A DNA stretch of 64,000 bases from JAFGPS01 sp964628465 (lineage in GTDB: Bacteria; Planctomycetota; Phycisphaerae; Sedimentisphaerales; Anaerobacaceae). The notes beneath the pieces are model-generated. The model ran no database searches, was not told the origin of the DNA, and saw only the letters and a program-made list of their open reading frames with translations. The translations under genes were made by a program, and so were the position numbers. Every line of letters starts with the position of its first letter. The first letter of the stretch is position 1. Location of the stretch: contig CAZVOA010000018.1 of assembly GCA_964628465.1 (NCBI GenBank), positions 1 to 64,000 on the forward strand, written 5' to 3'. Below, piece after piece: positions 9,170 through 17,915 of the stretch.

Positions 9170-10303
9170 ATGGAGAAAAGAAACCTGGCTTCAATAAATT
9201 ACGAAATTCTCGACAAAAGTCGGCACAAACTCGTTATCACGGGAAGACTTGACATGGAAAGTTTATCAAGTCTCTGGCTTCAGGTTTTTAAATTAATCCA
9301 TAAAAACAAACCCAAAACATTAATCCTTGATGGAAAAGACATAGAATACTGCGATGGAGCCGGCGTCGGCCTTTTACTAAAACTCAAAGAAAATCAGAAA
9401 GCGAATAATGGTTCTTTACAAATCCAAAATCTCAAACCTGAATTCAACCAGTTAATTGAGCTTTTCGAACCGGGTCAGCTAAGTGAGCCTGAACAAATAC
9501 ATCCCTTTTTCAAACGAGTTCCAGAACAAATTGGAAAATCCCTGATGATTTCTCTGCGGGAAGTTCATTCTCAAATAAGTTTCGTGGGAGAAGTTTTTGT
9601 AAAATTCCTATATACAATATTTCATCTGGGAAGTCTGCGATGGAAAGATACCTTTTTGATTGCGGAAAAAAGCGGCGCCAACGCGGTCGGAATCACCGCC
9701 CTGCTTGGATTTTTAATCGGAGTAATTCTCGCGTTTCAATCTGCTATAAGCATGAAGAAATTCGGAGCGGAAATATATGTAGCGGACCTTGTCGCTATCG
9801 TTCTTTTTAGAGAGCTGGGTCCTTTATTGACTGCTTTTATTCTGGCCGCTCGTACAGGTTCGGCTTTCGCGGCGGAAATTGGAACAATGAAAATTAACGA
9901 AGAAGTCGATGCGCTAACTACGATGGGTCTTGAGCCGGTTCGATTTTTAGTCATACCAAGAATATTAGCCGCAGTATTTATTACTCCACTTCTAACTATG
10001 TTTAATAACCTGTTCGGGATTTTAGGATGCGTATTGGTAATGATTTCTATGGGATTTGCTCCTGTCACTCTTATTAACGAGATTCAGCAGGCAACCAATC
10101 TTACAGATTTGTTTGGAGGTCTTGCGAAAACTTTTGTATTCGGTTATTTGATTGCCGGTATAGGCTGTCTTTGCGGCCTGCAAACTGGAAAAGGAGCAAG
10201 CGCAGTCGGCGATTCGGCTACACGAGCCGTAGTGTCAGGAATTATAGCTATTGTGGTTGCTGACGGTATATTTGCTGTTATATATTATTTTCTCGGAATA
10301 TAA
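9170..10303 (+). CDS. STAS-MlaE fusion, ABC lipid-transport permease
   Basis: This fuses the two subunits that E. coli encodes as MlaB and MlaE. Residues about 5-105 form a STAS domain ('KLVITGRLDMESLSSLWLQVFKLI', 'TLILDGKDIEYCDGAGVGLLLKL'). Residues about 140-377 form the MlaE permease, with the conserved 'FRELGPLLTAFILAARTGSAFAAEIGTMKINEEVDALTTMG' signature (given here only as a landmark) and several membrane helices. In the Mla system this complex moves phospholipid between the inner membrane and the periplasm. I chose ATG 9170; an in-frame TTG at 9158 adds four residues and neither has a clear ribosome site. It begins about 175 bp after the RND pump and is followed by mlaF after 5 bp. Confidence 0.92.
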   Translation: MEKRNLASINYEILDKSRHKLVITGRLDMESLSSLWLQVFKLIHKNKPKTLILDGKDIEYCDGAGVGLLLKLKENQKANNGSLQIQNLKPEFNQLIELFEPGQLSEPEQIHPFFKRVPEQIGKSLMISLREVHSQISFVGEVFVKFLYTIFHLGSLRWKDTFLIAEKSGANAVGITALLGFLIGVILAFQSAISMKKFGAEIYVADLVAIVLFRELGPLLTAFILAARTGSAFAAEIGTMKINEEVDALTTMGLEPVRFLVIPRILAAVFITPLLTMFNNLFGILGCVLVMISMGFAPVTLINEIQQATNLTDLFGGLAKTFVFGYLIAGIGCLCGLQTGKGASAVGDSATRAVVSGIIAIVVADGIFAVIYYFLGI

Positions 10304-10308
10304 ACGTT

Positions 10309-11073
10309 ATGGAAGATAACGCAAAATCAGTAATTAAAGTTGAAAATGTCACTATAGCCTACGATGATTTTGTCGTATTGAAAGACATTAACTTTGAAGT
10401 TCAACAAGCCGAGATTTTCGTTATTCTCGGCGGTTCAGGCTGCGGCAAAAGCACACTTCTTAAAAACATGATTAGCCTGATAAAGCCTGTCACTGGCAAA
10501 GTTCTTATACACGGGAAAAATATTGTCGCCGCTCAGGGAGATGAACTTCGTGAAATTCTCAGCAGGATAGGAGTAATGTATCAAAATGGCGCATTGTTCG
10601 GCTCAATGAATATCCTGGAAAATATATGCCTTGTTCTTGAGGAATTCACAAATCTTCCAAAAGAAGCAATGGAACTAATCGCGAATATGCGGCTAAAGGT
10701 TGTCGGATTGGAAGGCTCAGGGTACAAAATGCCCTCCGAACTCAGCGGCGGCATGAAAAAACGCGCAGCTATCGCCAGGGCTATGGCACTGGACCCCAAA
10801 ATAATATTTCTCGATGAACCTGGGGCAGGTCTGGACCCGATAACTTCCGCTCAACTTGATGAGTTGATATTAAAATTGTCACGAAGCCTGAATATTACAT
10901 TTGTTATAGTAACCCATGAGCTTGAAAGTATTTTTGCCATTGCTGACAGAGTTATAATGTTAGACAAGCAAACGAAATCCATCATTGCGTCAGGTAATCC
11001 GAAAGAGCTTCGTGACAAAAGTACAAATCCATGGGTACGGCAGTTTTTTAATCGTCAAGCGGTTAAAAAATAA
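10309..11073 (+). CDS. MlaF-like ABC transporter ATP-binding protein
   Basis: A cytoplasmic ATPase of 254 residues that powers the MlaE permease. Walker A is GGSGCGKST (residues 41-49), the signature is 'LSGGMKKRAAIARA' and Walker B is 'IIFLDEPGAGLDP', followed by the switch His in 'VTHE'. The 'GGMKKR' form of the signature is typical of the Mla/Ttg2A group. The gene starts 5 bp after the STAS-MlaE gene and is followed by the MCE protein, the standard order of this transporter. Confidence 0.95.
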   Translation: MEDNAKSVIKVENVTIAYDDFVVLKDINFEVQQAEIFVILGGSGCGKSTLLKNMISLIKPVTGKVLIHGKNIVAAQGDELREILSRIGVMYQNGALFGSMNILENICLVLEEFTNLPKEAMELIANMRLKVVGLEGSGYKMPSELSGGMKKRAAIARAMALDPKIIFLDEPGAGLDPITSAQLDELILKLSRSLNITFVIVTHELESIFAIADRVIMLDKQTKSIIASGNPKELRDKSTNPWVRQFFNRQAVKK

Positions 11074-11118
11074 ATTTATGTTGATAAATTTTAATAGAGT
11101 ATTGGACGGATAAAACAA

Positions 11119-12162
11119 ATGAGTATGAAACCAAACTATTTTAAGATTGGCCTTTTCGTAATTATTGCGTTATGCCTGTTAATAGCAGCCGTTATCTTCT
11201 TTGGTTCCGGCATCTTTATAAAGGATAAAACCTATTTCGAGACATACTTTAATGGCTCTGTAAGCGGCTTGAGTATCGGTGCGCCGGTGGAAGTCAGAGG
11301 CGTTAGAATGGGACAGGTTGAAAAAATTGTTTTTGCCGGAGACTATTATAATATACCAAGAGATTCCAATGATTATTTCACTTCAGGAAACATGGTTCTT
11401 GTCATTGCCTCATTTGATTCAGGATTTTGCCCGCCAAATATGACGATTGAAGAAATGGGCAGAAATGTGAAAAAATTAAGTACACTTGGATTTCGCCTGA
11501 GACTCGAATCGAATATCCTGACGGGACAGGCATTTCTCCAGGGCGAATATCTCGATCCTGCTTTGTACCCTGTTATTAAAGTTCCGTGGGAACCTCAACA
11601 CTGTTATATTTCTTCAGCACCGAGTGAACTAACTACGATGAAACAATATGTTGATAACATTCTTCGCCAACTGGAACAAATCAACACGAAAAGAATTGGC
11701 GATTTAATTGACGATCTTCTTGTTTCCGTAAAAGTAGCTATCGAAGATGCTAACGTACCCGCAATAAGTACCGGAATACAAAGTTTAGTCGCAAATTCAG
11801 ATACCTTTGTTACAAATGTGAATCAAACTATAACTGATATAAATATGCCTTCTGTTTCAAACAACGTCCAGGAACTATTGTTGGAAGCGCGGCAAACAAA
11901 TCAGCATATCCAGGATTTACTCAAAAAACCTGAAGATATTGATTCCCAAATGGCAAATATAGCCGTAACAATTAATAATCTAAATACGACATTATCTCGT
12001 ATTGATAAATTAGTCATGAGTCAAAGTCCGAAGGTCGATCAGGCGTTAAGTGACCTGAGAGATGTTTCAGCGGACATAAAAGAAATTATCGGCGATTTGA
12101 AAAAGAACCCATCTCTACTCATCTTTAGTCCATCACCACCTAAATCGGAGGTAGTAAAATGA
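11119..12162 (+). CDS. MlaD-like MCE-domain substrate-binding protein
   Basis: A 347-residue protein with one N-terminal transmembrane helix (about 8-34) and a single MCE domain (about 38-130). The domain is recognised by 'ETYFNGSVSGLSIGAPVEVRGVRMGQVEKI' and 'GFRLRLESNILTGQAFLQGEYLD'. The C-terminal part (about 170-325) is predicted to be long helices rich in Asn, Thr and Ile, as in MCE proteins that form periplasmic tubes or needles. It would form a hexameric ring on the permease in the periplasm and bind lipid. Its stop overlaps the next start by four bases (ATGA), which suggests coupled translation. Confidence 0.92.
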   Translation: MSMKPNYFKIGLFVIIALCLLIAAVIFFGSGIFIKDKTYFETYFNGSVSGLSIGAPVEVRGVRMGQVEKIVFAGDYYNIPRDSNDYFTSGNMVLVIASFDSGFCPPNMTIEEMGRNVKKLSTLGFRLRLESNILTGQAFLQGEYLDPALYPVIKVPWEPQHCYISSAPSELTTMKQYVDNILRQLEQINTKRIGDLIDDLLVSVKVAIEDANVPAISTGIQSLVANSDTFVTNVNQTITDINMPSVSNNVQELLLEARQTNQHIQDLLKKPEDIDSQMANIAVTINNLNTTLSRIDKLVMSQSPKVDQALSDLRDVSADIKEIIGDLKKNPSLLIFSPSPPKSEVVK

Positions 12163-12776
12163 AAACTGTGAAGTTGTTTTTAGCGGCTTGTTCCCTGGTA
12201 CTTTTTGTAACAGCCGCGGGCTGTAATTCAAAATCATACGAAAAGAGACAATATGTTCTGGATGCAAAACGGACTTATCCTACTGTTGAAACAAGGATTG
12301 CGGATACAATTTTTGTTAATAGATTTACAATTAGTCCTGTCTTTGGCGGAAAACCGTTTATCTATCAAATTAGTGATTTTGAATACGAATCAGACTATTA
12401 TAACGAGTTTTTCACACCACCAGCTGTAATGATTACAGAAAGAGTATGTAAATGGTTGTCAGAGTCCGGCCTTTTTAAAAGAGTATCAGAATCAACCGCA
12501 TATGCCGTAACTCCTGATTATATTCTGGAAGGAAATATCAATTCCCTGTTTTGCGATTTCAGAGATCCGTCACTGCCAATAGCGGTTATGGAAATTCACT
12601 TCTTTTTATCAGAAAATAAATCTCAAAACGAACCTGTTATTGTTTTCAGCAAAAATTATAAATTCTCTTTTACTTTTGAAAATGGGGTATATGTAAATTT
12701 AATTAAAGCTTTCGATGGTTGTCTTACCGAAATTTTAACAAAAATGGAAAAAGATTTAACTGAACAATTACTTTGA
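12159..12776 (+). CDS. PqiC/ABC-type transport auxiliary lipoprotein
   Basis: A 205-residue lipoprotein: signal peptide 'MKTVKLFLAACSLVLFVTAAGC' with lipobox AAGC at Cys22. The rest matches the ABC-transport auxiliary component (PqiC/LbsC-type) pattern: 'RIADTIFVNRFTISPVF', 'FIYQISDFEYESDYYNEFFTPPAVMITERVCKWLSESGLFKRV', 'YILEGNINSLFCDFRD'. In PqiABC and related MCE systems this lipoprotein is thought to sit on the outer membrane and receive the MCE tunnel. It overlaps the MCE gene by 4 bp. Family recognition is by pattern and operon position; detailed function is inferred. Confidence 0.85.
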   Translation: MKTVKLFLAACSLVLFVTAAGCNSKSYEKRQYVLDAKRTYPTVETRIADTIFVNRFTISPVFGGKPFIYQISDFEYESDYYNEFFTPPAVMITERVCKWLSESGLFKRVSESTAYAVTPDYILEGNINSLFCDFRDPSLPIAVMEIHFFLSENKSQNEPVIVFSKNYKFSFTFENGVYVNLIKAFDGCLTEILTKMEKDLTEQLL

Positions 12777-12803
12777 AATAGATAATTTATTAAAGGAAAA
12801 ATT

Positions 12804-13031
12804 ATGAAAAAGATTTTTATTGCCTTTATCCTGTTAGTAATGTTTTTGAGTTTCGGCTGTTCCGATTGGAGCGCCCAAAGAATGGCACAGCAGCAAATGA
12901 AATATAACCACCAGGAAAAAATGGCACAAATAAAGGCTCAAAATAACGGGATGAGCGAGAAAGATAAAGCGCAATTAGCCGACATGATTGCTGACAGAGT
13001 CGTTGAAAGATTGAATAAAGAACAAAAATAA
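12804..13031 (+). CDS. Small lipoprotein, last gene of the mla operon
   Basis: A 75-residue protein with lipoprotein signal 'MKKIFIAFILLVMFLSFGC' (Cys19). It is followed by a charged helical segment rich in Gln, Met and Lys ('RMAQQQMKYNHQEKMAQIKAQ') and a second helix ('KAQLADMIADRVVERLNKE'). It starts 27 bp after the PqiC-like gene with an AAAGGA ribosome site. No family recognised. The position and the lipobox suggest a helical envelope accessory of the lipid transporter; that is inference. Confidence 0.75.
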   Translation: MKKIFIAFILLVMFLSFGCSDWSAQRMAQQQMKYNHQEKMAQIKAQNNGMSEKDKAQLADMIADRVVERLNKEQK

Positions 13032-13076
13032 TCCCTCAACAGCTTATATTCATTATATACCAATACTGCGAACATA

Positions 13077-13127
13077 CTATGTCACGACATATTAAACTTA
13101 CTGTAAATCCCCTATGTCGCGACATAG
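13077..13127. repeat. Pair of TGTCRCGACA palindromes in a convergent intergenic region
   Basis: CTATGTCGCGACATAG (13112-13127) is a perfect 16-bp palindrome. CTATGTCACGACATA (13077-13091) is a one-step variant, 35 bp away. They lie between the end of the mla operon (13031, plus) and the end of the Myb-like gene (13208, minus), so not in an obvious promoter. They could be paired protein-binding sites or a REP-like element; no U-tract is present for a terminator. Confidence 0.5.
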
Positions 13128-13207
13128 TATATGATAAAAAGACCACGCACAAGTCACAAGAATCAATAACTTGTTTAAGCAACTTCTACATAAAACCTGA
13201 AAATAGT

Positions 13208-13411
13208 TTACGCCCTGCCGAGAGATTTCATGTATTTCCTGGTTTTCTTAAGTCCCATTCGTGACGCTTTTTTCTTTACAGCGTCAACAGGACGTCCAAG
13301 TTTTGCGGCAACCTGGGCAGTCGCGGTATTCGGAAACTGCTGCTTAAGAATCTTAAGATCGCCTGATGACCATGTGCCTTTAAGTGACTTAGCGGCTTTT
13401 TTCTTTGCCAT
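13208..13411 (-). CDS. Small Myb/SANT-like DNA-binding protein
   Basis: A 67-residue basic protein starting MAKKKAAKSLKGTWSSGD. The core 'TWSSGDLKILKQQFPNTATAQVAAKLGRPVDAVKKKASRMGL' has the spacing of a Myb/SANT-type three-helix fold: a Trp near the start, 'FP..T..QVA.KLGR' in the second helix and 'DAVKKKA.RMGL' in the third. Similar small proteins are frequent in planctomycetes. It is preceded by AGG at the ribosome site and stands alone, convergent with the mla operon. It is probably a nucleoid-associated or regulatory DNA-binding protein; no target is known. Confidence 0.8.
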   Translation of the reverse strand: MAKKKAAKSLKGTWSSGDLKILKQQFPNTATAQVAAKLGRPVDAVKKKASRMGLKKTRKYMKSLGRA

Positions 13412-13677
13412 TTTTAGCCTCCAATTAATAACCGGACATAATATTTAAAATACACGATATTCCTATTCTATTTGTGGATGTCACAATAAGCAAAATAAAT
13501 TTCCAAAAATAATAAAAAAATATTTAATACATAATTATTGATTTAATTTACTCCTAAAACGGCTTATTCACATATTTAGATGATTTTTCTGTCACTAAAG
13601 CCGCATCAGAGGGACAATTCGCAAGAACGCCAATTAACAAATTATAATCAGCTTGATGCTATAAAGAAGACTTGTCA

Positions 13678-15054
13678 TCATTCCTGGCAGAGAGTAGAAT
13701 TAGCGTTTCTAACTCTATTCTTACACTTTTTATCGCGATTCGATTCTATAATCAAAGACTTTGTCTTATCTTCGTTCGTTGTAGAAATTTTCTCGGCGTG
13801 ACTCATAATGTTCTGGATTATCTTTGCGGCCTCACTGGGACTGTCATTTTTCGCGGTCGATTCCACGTTGCCTATTACACAATGCAGAAGCTTATTAACA
13901 ACGCGATTTACCATCATCTCCAATTCTTCCCTGGATGACGCATCCAGCCTTGTGCCGGTAAAATATCTTTCAAGCTCAGTTTGAGTTATCTGCCTGAATT
14001 GCTCTTTCATTCGTCCTATCAGAGGACCTAATTCAATGGTGTCAAACCAGTCCATAAACGCTGTTGTCTCTTCTGAGATGATTTTCACACATTTTGAAAT
14101 ATCATCTTCTCTCGCTTTTAGATTTTCCTTTGCAACAATGGAAAGCTCATCAATGCTGTATAGATATACATTTTCGATGTTCGCGATTTCAGGGTCAAAA
14201 TTTCTTGGTACGGAAATATCTATAATCAAAACAGGCCTGTTGTGCCTTTCATCCATTATTTCCTGCATTTTCTTTCTATCAAAAAGATATTCCTGCATGG
14301 AAACAGAAGAAATAACTATGTCCGAATCAACCAATTTTGCATTAAGCTCGCTCCATTGAGCGGCTGTAATTCCGCTTCTTTTCGCGATTGCATTACTTTT
14401 CTCAAAAGACCTGTTTACCACAGTTATATCCGAGCAGCATATATGAAGAAGATGTTTTACCAGAAGCTCTCCCATCTCACCGGCACCAATTACAACTGTT
14501 TTGGATTTATTAATTTCAGCAAACAGCTTTTTAGCAAGCTCAACAGCGACGCCAGCTACGCTTATTCGACCATCGGAAATACCTGTCAGGGTATGAACTT
14601 TCTTGCTTGTGAAAAAGGTACAGTGAAAAAGACGATTTATTATTTTCCCTGTACTTTCAGCAGAACAGGCCAGCTTGTAACTTTCTTTGACCTGGTTCAG
14701 CACTTGTTCTTCTCCAAGAACCATACTATCGAGGCCGCAAGCAACTGTTAGCAAATGCCTGACTACATCTTCGTCACAATAAAAATATAGAAGTTCACGA
14801 AAATCATTTAACTTGAGTTTATGAAAATCAGCCAGAAAATCAGCGAGTTGTTCATATTCTACGCCGCCAACACGTTTGCATGCGCAGAATATCTCCACCC
14901 TGTTACAAGTGGAAAGCAATACGAATTCCGCAGAGGGAAAACGGTTTTTCAATTCGAGTAAAGCCGCGTTTACCTGCTCTGTGTCGAAATACAGCTTTTC
15001 ACGGATATCTATAGGTGCGCTTTTATGATTTAATCCAATACTTAATATTTTCAT
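13678..15054 (-). CDS. hemA: Glutamyl-tRNA reductase
   Basis: First step of C5-pathway haem synthesis: NADPH-dependent reduction of glutamyl-tRNA to glutamate-1-semialdehyde. The start ATG 15054 gives 'MKILSIGLNHKSAPIDIREKL', the family's N-terminus; a TTG three codons upstream is less likely. The catalytic Cys50 lies in 'LLSTCNRVEIF', followed by 'GLDSMVLGEEQVLNQVK'. The NADPH-binding segment is 'KTVVIGAGEMGELLVKHL', and 'VNRSFEKSNAIA' and 'DIVISSVS' are also present. The C-terminal dimer domain is complete, with a charged tail of about 40 residues beyond the usual end. No other haem genes are adjacent. Confidence 0.97.
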   Translation of the reverse strand: MKILSIGLNHKSAPIDIREKLYFDTEQVNAALLELKNRFPSAEFVLLSTCNRVEIFCACKRVGGVEYEQLADFLADFHKLKLNDFRELLYFYCDEDVVRHLLTVACGLDSMVLGEEQVLNQVKESYKLACSAESTGKIINRLFHCTFFTSKKVHTLTGISDGRISVAGVAVELAKKLFAEINKSKTVVIGAGEMGELLVKHLLHICCSDITVVNRSFEKSNAIAKRSGITAAQWSELNAKLVDSDIVISSVSMQEYLFDRKKMQEIMDERHNRPVLIIDISVPRNFDPEIANIENVYLYSIDELSIVAKENLKAREDDISKCVKIISEETTAFMDWFDTIELGPLIGRMKEQFRQITQTELERYFTGTRLDASSREELEMMVNRVVNKLLHCVIGNVESTAKNDSPSEAAKIIQNIMSHAEKISTTNEDKTKSLIIESNRDKKCKNRVRNANSTLCQE

Positions 15055-15542
15055 TATTATCAAACAAGTTAAACAAATATAATTTTATTACAACTCTTTA
15101 CCCTCTTTTACATACTTTACTATAATGACGTTCATATCGTACCAAAAAATATATGATAATTCAAATTACTTTAAAGTATATTAACTTAGTCATTGTGAAG
15201 ATATGTTCCCAAAAAAATGAAAATATTTTAAATATTTTCATTTTATACTGTTTTGAAGTTCCATTATTGATTTTATAGGGTTTGTGCAACGACTACATGC
15301 TATAAGTCACTATATATCAACAACTTATCTTGACCACCTCTTATTTTGAACCCTAAAGATGTTTTTTTTCAAAAAATAAGAGTAAATTTTTTCCATAAGA
15401 TAGGCCGAATCATAGGAATACGATGCTTGACTTAATATATTTTTTGAAATAGCATATATACGTTAATTATTAAAAAATTTAGGTTCTACTGTTTACGAAG
15501 GAAATCGCGGATAAGTTAAACTTAAATACTCAGGAGCTATTT
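15055..15542. other. AT-rich divergent intergenic region with a long A/T hairpin
   Basis: 488 bp between hemA (minus) and the trpB-like gene (plus), so both promoters should lie here. The clearest structure is a perfect 14-bp inverted repeat, AAAATGAAAATATT (15214-15227) and AATATTTTCATTTT (15231-15244), with a TTA loop. No open frame or riboswitch was recognised. An AGGAG site precedes the trpB ATG at 15543. Confidence 0.6.
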
Positions 15543-16931
15543 ATGGAACAAATTAAAGTTTATTTGAATGAAAGTGATATACCGCGTCAGTGGTACAACC
15601 TCGCAGCGGATCTGCCTACCCCCATGCTGCCCCCTCTCGGACCAGACGGCAAACCGGTTTCGCCGGACATGCTCGCACCGGTTTTTCCGATGAATCTAAT
15701 CGAACAGGAGGTTAGTCAGGAAAGATGGATAGATATCCCGGAAGAAATACTGAATCTTCTGTATCGCTGGAGGCCAGCACCATTACGCAGAGCAAGATAC
15801 CTCGAAAAGTACCTCGGTACTCCCGCTCGAATATATTTTAAGGACGAAAGCACAAGCCCGCCGGGAAGTCACAAACCAAATACAGCAGTCGCGCAGGCAT
15901 GGTATAATAAACAATTCGGCATTACAAGATTAACAACCGAAACAGGCGCGGGCCAGTGGGGAAGCGCACTTGCTTTCGCTTGTAAGCTTATTGGTCTCGA
16001 ATGCAAAGTGTTTATGGTTAGAATAAGTTTCGACCAGAAGCCTTTCAGAAAGATGATGATGCAGACTTGGGGCGCAAACTGCGTGGCAAGCCCAAGCAAC
16101 GAGACAAACGCTGGACGGAAAATCCTAAAGGAAATGCCGGATACACCAGGAAGCCTCGGAATCGCAATCAGCGAAGCAATCGAACAGGCCGTATCAGACC
16201 CAAAAGGCAAAACACGTTATTCGCTTGGAAGCGTTTTGAATCACGTACTTCTTCACCAGACAATTATCGGTCTCGAAGCGAAGAAACAACTGAAAATGAT
16301 TAACGAAAAACCTGATATCGTAATAGGTTGTGCCGGCGGCGGAAGTAACTTCGCGGGTTTATCGTTCCCGTTCGTTGCGGATAAAATTAACGGCGACGAC
16401 ATAACAATTATCCCGGTCGAACCCACCGCTTGCCCGACAATGACACGAGCGCCATTTGTGTATGATTTTGGTGACACGATTGGTATGACCCCTCTGTTGC
16501 CGATGCATTCTCTGGGACACACCTTTGTACCGCCGCCTATTCATGCCGGTGGTTTGCGATATCACGGTATGGCGCCATTGGTTTGCCAGGCAATTGTTGA
16601 AGGTTTATTGGAGCCGCGTTCATATAAACAGCTGCAATCTTACGAAGCCGCCATAACTTGGGCAAGAACGGAAGGTTTTATTCCCGCTCCTGAAACCAGT
16701 CAGGCAATCGCTGCGGTAATTGATGAAGCACAAAAGGCTAAAAAAGAAGGCAAAGAAAAGGTAATTTTATTCTGCTATAGCGGCCATGGCCTTATGGACC
16801 TTACCGGATATGATAAATACCTGTCAGGTCAGCTTACTGATTATGATTTACCTGATACAGAAATGAATAAGTTTCTAAAAGTACTTAAGGACCTTCCAAA
16901 AGCTGAAATGAGAAAAACTGGAAAGTGGTAA
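15543..16931 (+). CDS. trpB: Tryptophan synthase beta chain, TrpB2 type
   Basis: A PLP enzyme of 462 residues that joins indole and L-serine to tryptophan. It belongs to the TrpB2 group, longer than TrpB1 by an N-terminal extension ('WYNLAADLPTPMLPPLGPDG'). The PLP lysine is Lys111 in 'SPPGSHKPNTA', the conserved catalytic glutamate is Glu133 in 'TTETGAGQWGSA', and the phosphate loop is 'GCAGGGSNFAG'. TrpB2 proteins often act without a TrpA partner and may salvage indole. No trpA or other trp gene is nearby. The AGGAG site at 15531-15535 supports the start. The next genes on the same strand encode a beta-barrel protein and a radical SAM enzyme. Confidence 0.95.
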   Translation: MEQIKVYLNESDIPRQWYNLAADLPTPMLPPLGPDGKPVSPDMLAPVFPMNLIEQEVSQERWIDIPEEILNLLYRWRPAPLRRARYLEKYLGTPARIYFKDESTSPPGSHKPNTAVAQAWYNKQFGITRLTTETGAGQWGSALAFACKLIGLECKVFMVRISFDQKPFRKMMMQTWGANCVASPSNETNAGRKILKEMPDTPGSLGIAISEAIEQAVSDPKGKTRYSLGSVLNHVLLHQTIIGLEAKKQLKMINEKPDIVIGCAGGGSNFAGLSFPFVADKINGDDITIIPVEPTACPTMTRAPFVYDFGDTIGMTPLLPMHSLGHTFVPPPIHAGGLRYHGMAPLVCQAIVEGLLEPRSYKQLQSYEAAITWARTEGFIPAPETSQAIAAVIDEAQKAKKEGKEKVILFCYSGHGLMDLTGYDKYLSGQLTDYDLPDTEMNKFLKVLKDLPKAEMRKTGKW

Positions 16932-17001
16932 AATTAAAAATTGATAGTGTTAAATATGGATATTTGTATAGTGTTAGTAGAATAATTAAAAGGAGATTAT
17001 T

Positions 17002-17835
17002 ATGAAAAAAGTAATATTATTGAGCAGTATAATTTGTTTGTTGTGTATGGGTGTCAGTTTCGCCCAGGATACGCAATCGTCCGATTTGCAGGTTAAATTT
17101 GACATGGCTTTCGGAACTAAGTATGTATGGAGAGGTTTCAATGTTTACGGTTCTACAGCCGCATACCATCCAACTCTTGACCTGTTTTCCAAGAGTACAG
17201 GTATAGGATTCAGCACTGAAGGACACAAGGCGGTTTCTGATTATGAAGCAACCGAACGCTGGGACATTTCTTTATACTATCATGGAAAAGCATTTGCCGA
17301 TGAGATGTATGAAATGAATTATAGACTTGCTTATGTGTATTATCTGTACCCGGAATTGAATAGCCACAAGAGAACAAGCATAGATATACATGAGATTCAT
17401 TCTGTCTTGTCCTTCCCAAAAATATTTGGAATAGAAGGCCTGGTTCCATCATACGCTCTTGTAAAACTAATGCCTGTTAATAGTGGCACAATTGTTGGAG
17501 CAAACTCACCATCTGGCGGAACTGCATCAGGATTCGCTCATATTTTCATGCTTGATTACGCGATGCCTTATGTATGCCCAATTTCTGGTGTAGATAGAAA
17601 ACTGAATTGGCATTCCGAACTTGTTTACAATGATGGTGTAGCACCAGATGGCGGTGGAACTCGCGGTCCGGCTGATCATGATTGGTCGAACGCTGTTTTG
17701 GGAGCATCAACAACATATGATATTAACAGCAATTTATCATTTACGCCGGGAGTATTCGGCCAATTATCTTTTGATGATTCCGTAAATTCTGAAGATCAGC
17801 TCTGGGCCACAATCGCTATGACATTGAAATTCTAA
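17002..17835 (+). CDS. Predicted outer-membrane beta-barrel protein (TorF-like porin)
   Basis: A 277-residue exported protein. The signal peptide is MKKVILLSSIICLLCMGVSFA. The mature chain opens with 'LQVKFDMAFGTKYVWRGFNVYG', the pattern of the TorF/Gcw_chp putative porins ('YVWRGF'). It continues as alternating polar/aromatic strands and ends in 'LWATIAMTLKF', the terminal Phe being the usual barrel-assembly signal. An AAAAGGAG site precedes the ATG. It is followed by a strong terminator, so it is the last gene of its transcript. Substrate unknown. Confidence 0.75.
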   Translation: MKKVILLSSIICLLCMGVSFAQDTQSSDLQVKFDMAFGTKYVWRGFNVYGSTAAYHPTLDLFSKSTGIGFSTEGHKAVSDYEATERWDISLYYHGKAFADEMYEMNYRLAYVYYLYPELNSHKRTSIDIHEIHSVLSFPKIFGIEGLVPSYALVKLMPVNSGTIVGANSPSGGTASGFAHIFMLDYAMPYVCPISGVDRKLNWHSELVYNDGVAPDGGGTRGPADHDWSNAVLGASTTYDINSNLSFTPGVFGQLSFDDSVNSEDQLWATIAMTLKF

Positions 17836-17861
17836 TCTCCAGAATTGAATATAATAATTTT

Positions 17862-17896
17862 AAGGGCTGATTTGCTTGAATCAGCCCTTTCTTTTT
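17862..17896 (+). terminator. Rho-independent terminator
   Basis: Stem AAGGGCTGATT (17862-17872) pairs with AATCAGCCCTT (17879-17889) over a 6-base loop and is followed by a T-rich run (TTTCTTTTT, 17888-17896). It lies 27 bp after the beta-barrel gene's stop and 20 bp before the radical SAM gene. Confidence 0.9.
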
Positions 17897-17915
17897 ATCC
17901 AACAGAAAGAATTCC

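Noticed and set aside
13079..13264. Open frame of 61 codons on plus strand after the mla operon
   Set aside because: It spans the palindrome pair and overlaps the Myb-like gene on the other strand; composition is not protein-like and there is no ribosome site.
15214..15244. Long A/T hairpin as a terminator
   Set aside because: It lies between divergent gene starts, so no transcript is known to end there; it has no GC in the stem apart from one pair and may be a chance or a promoter-associated structure.
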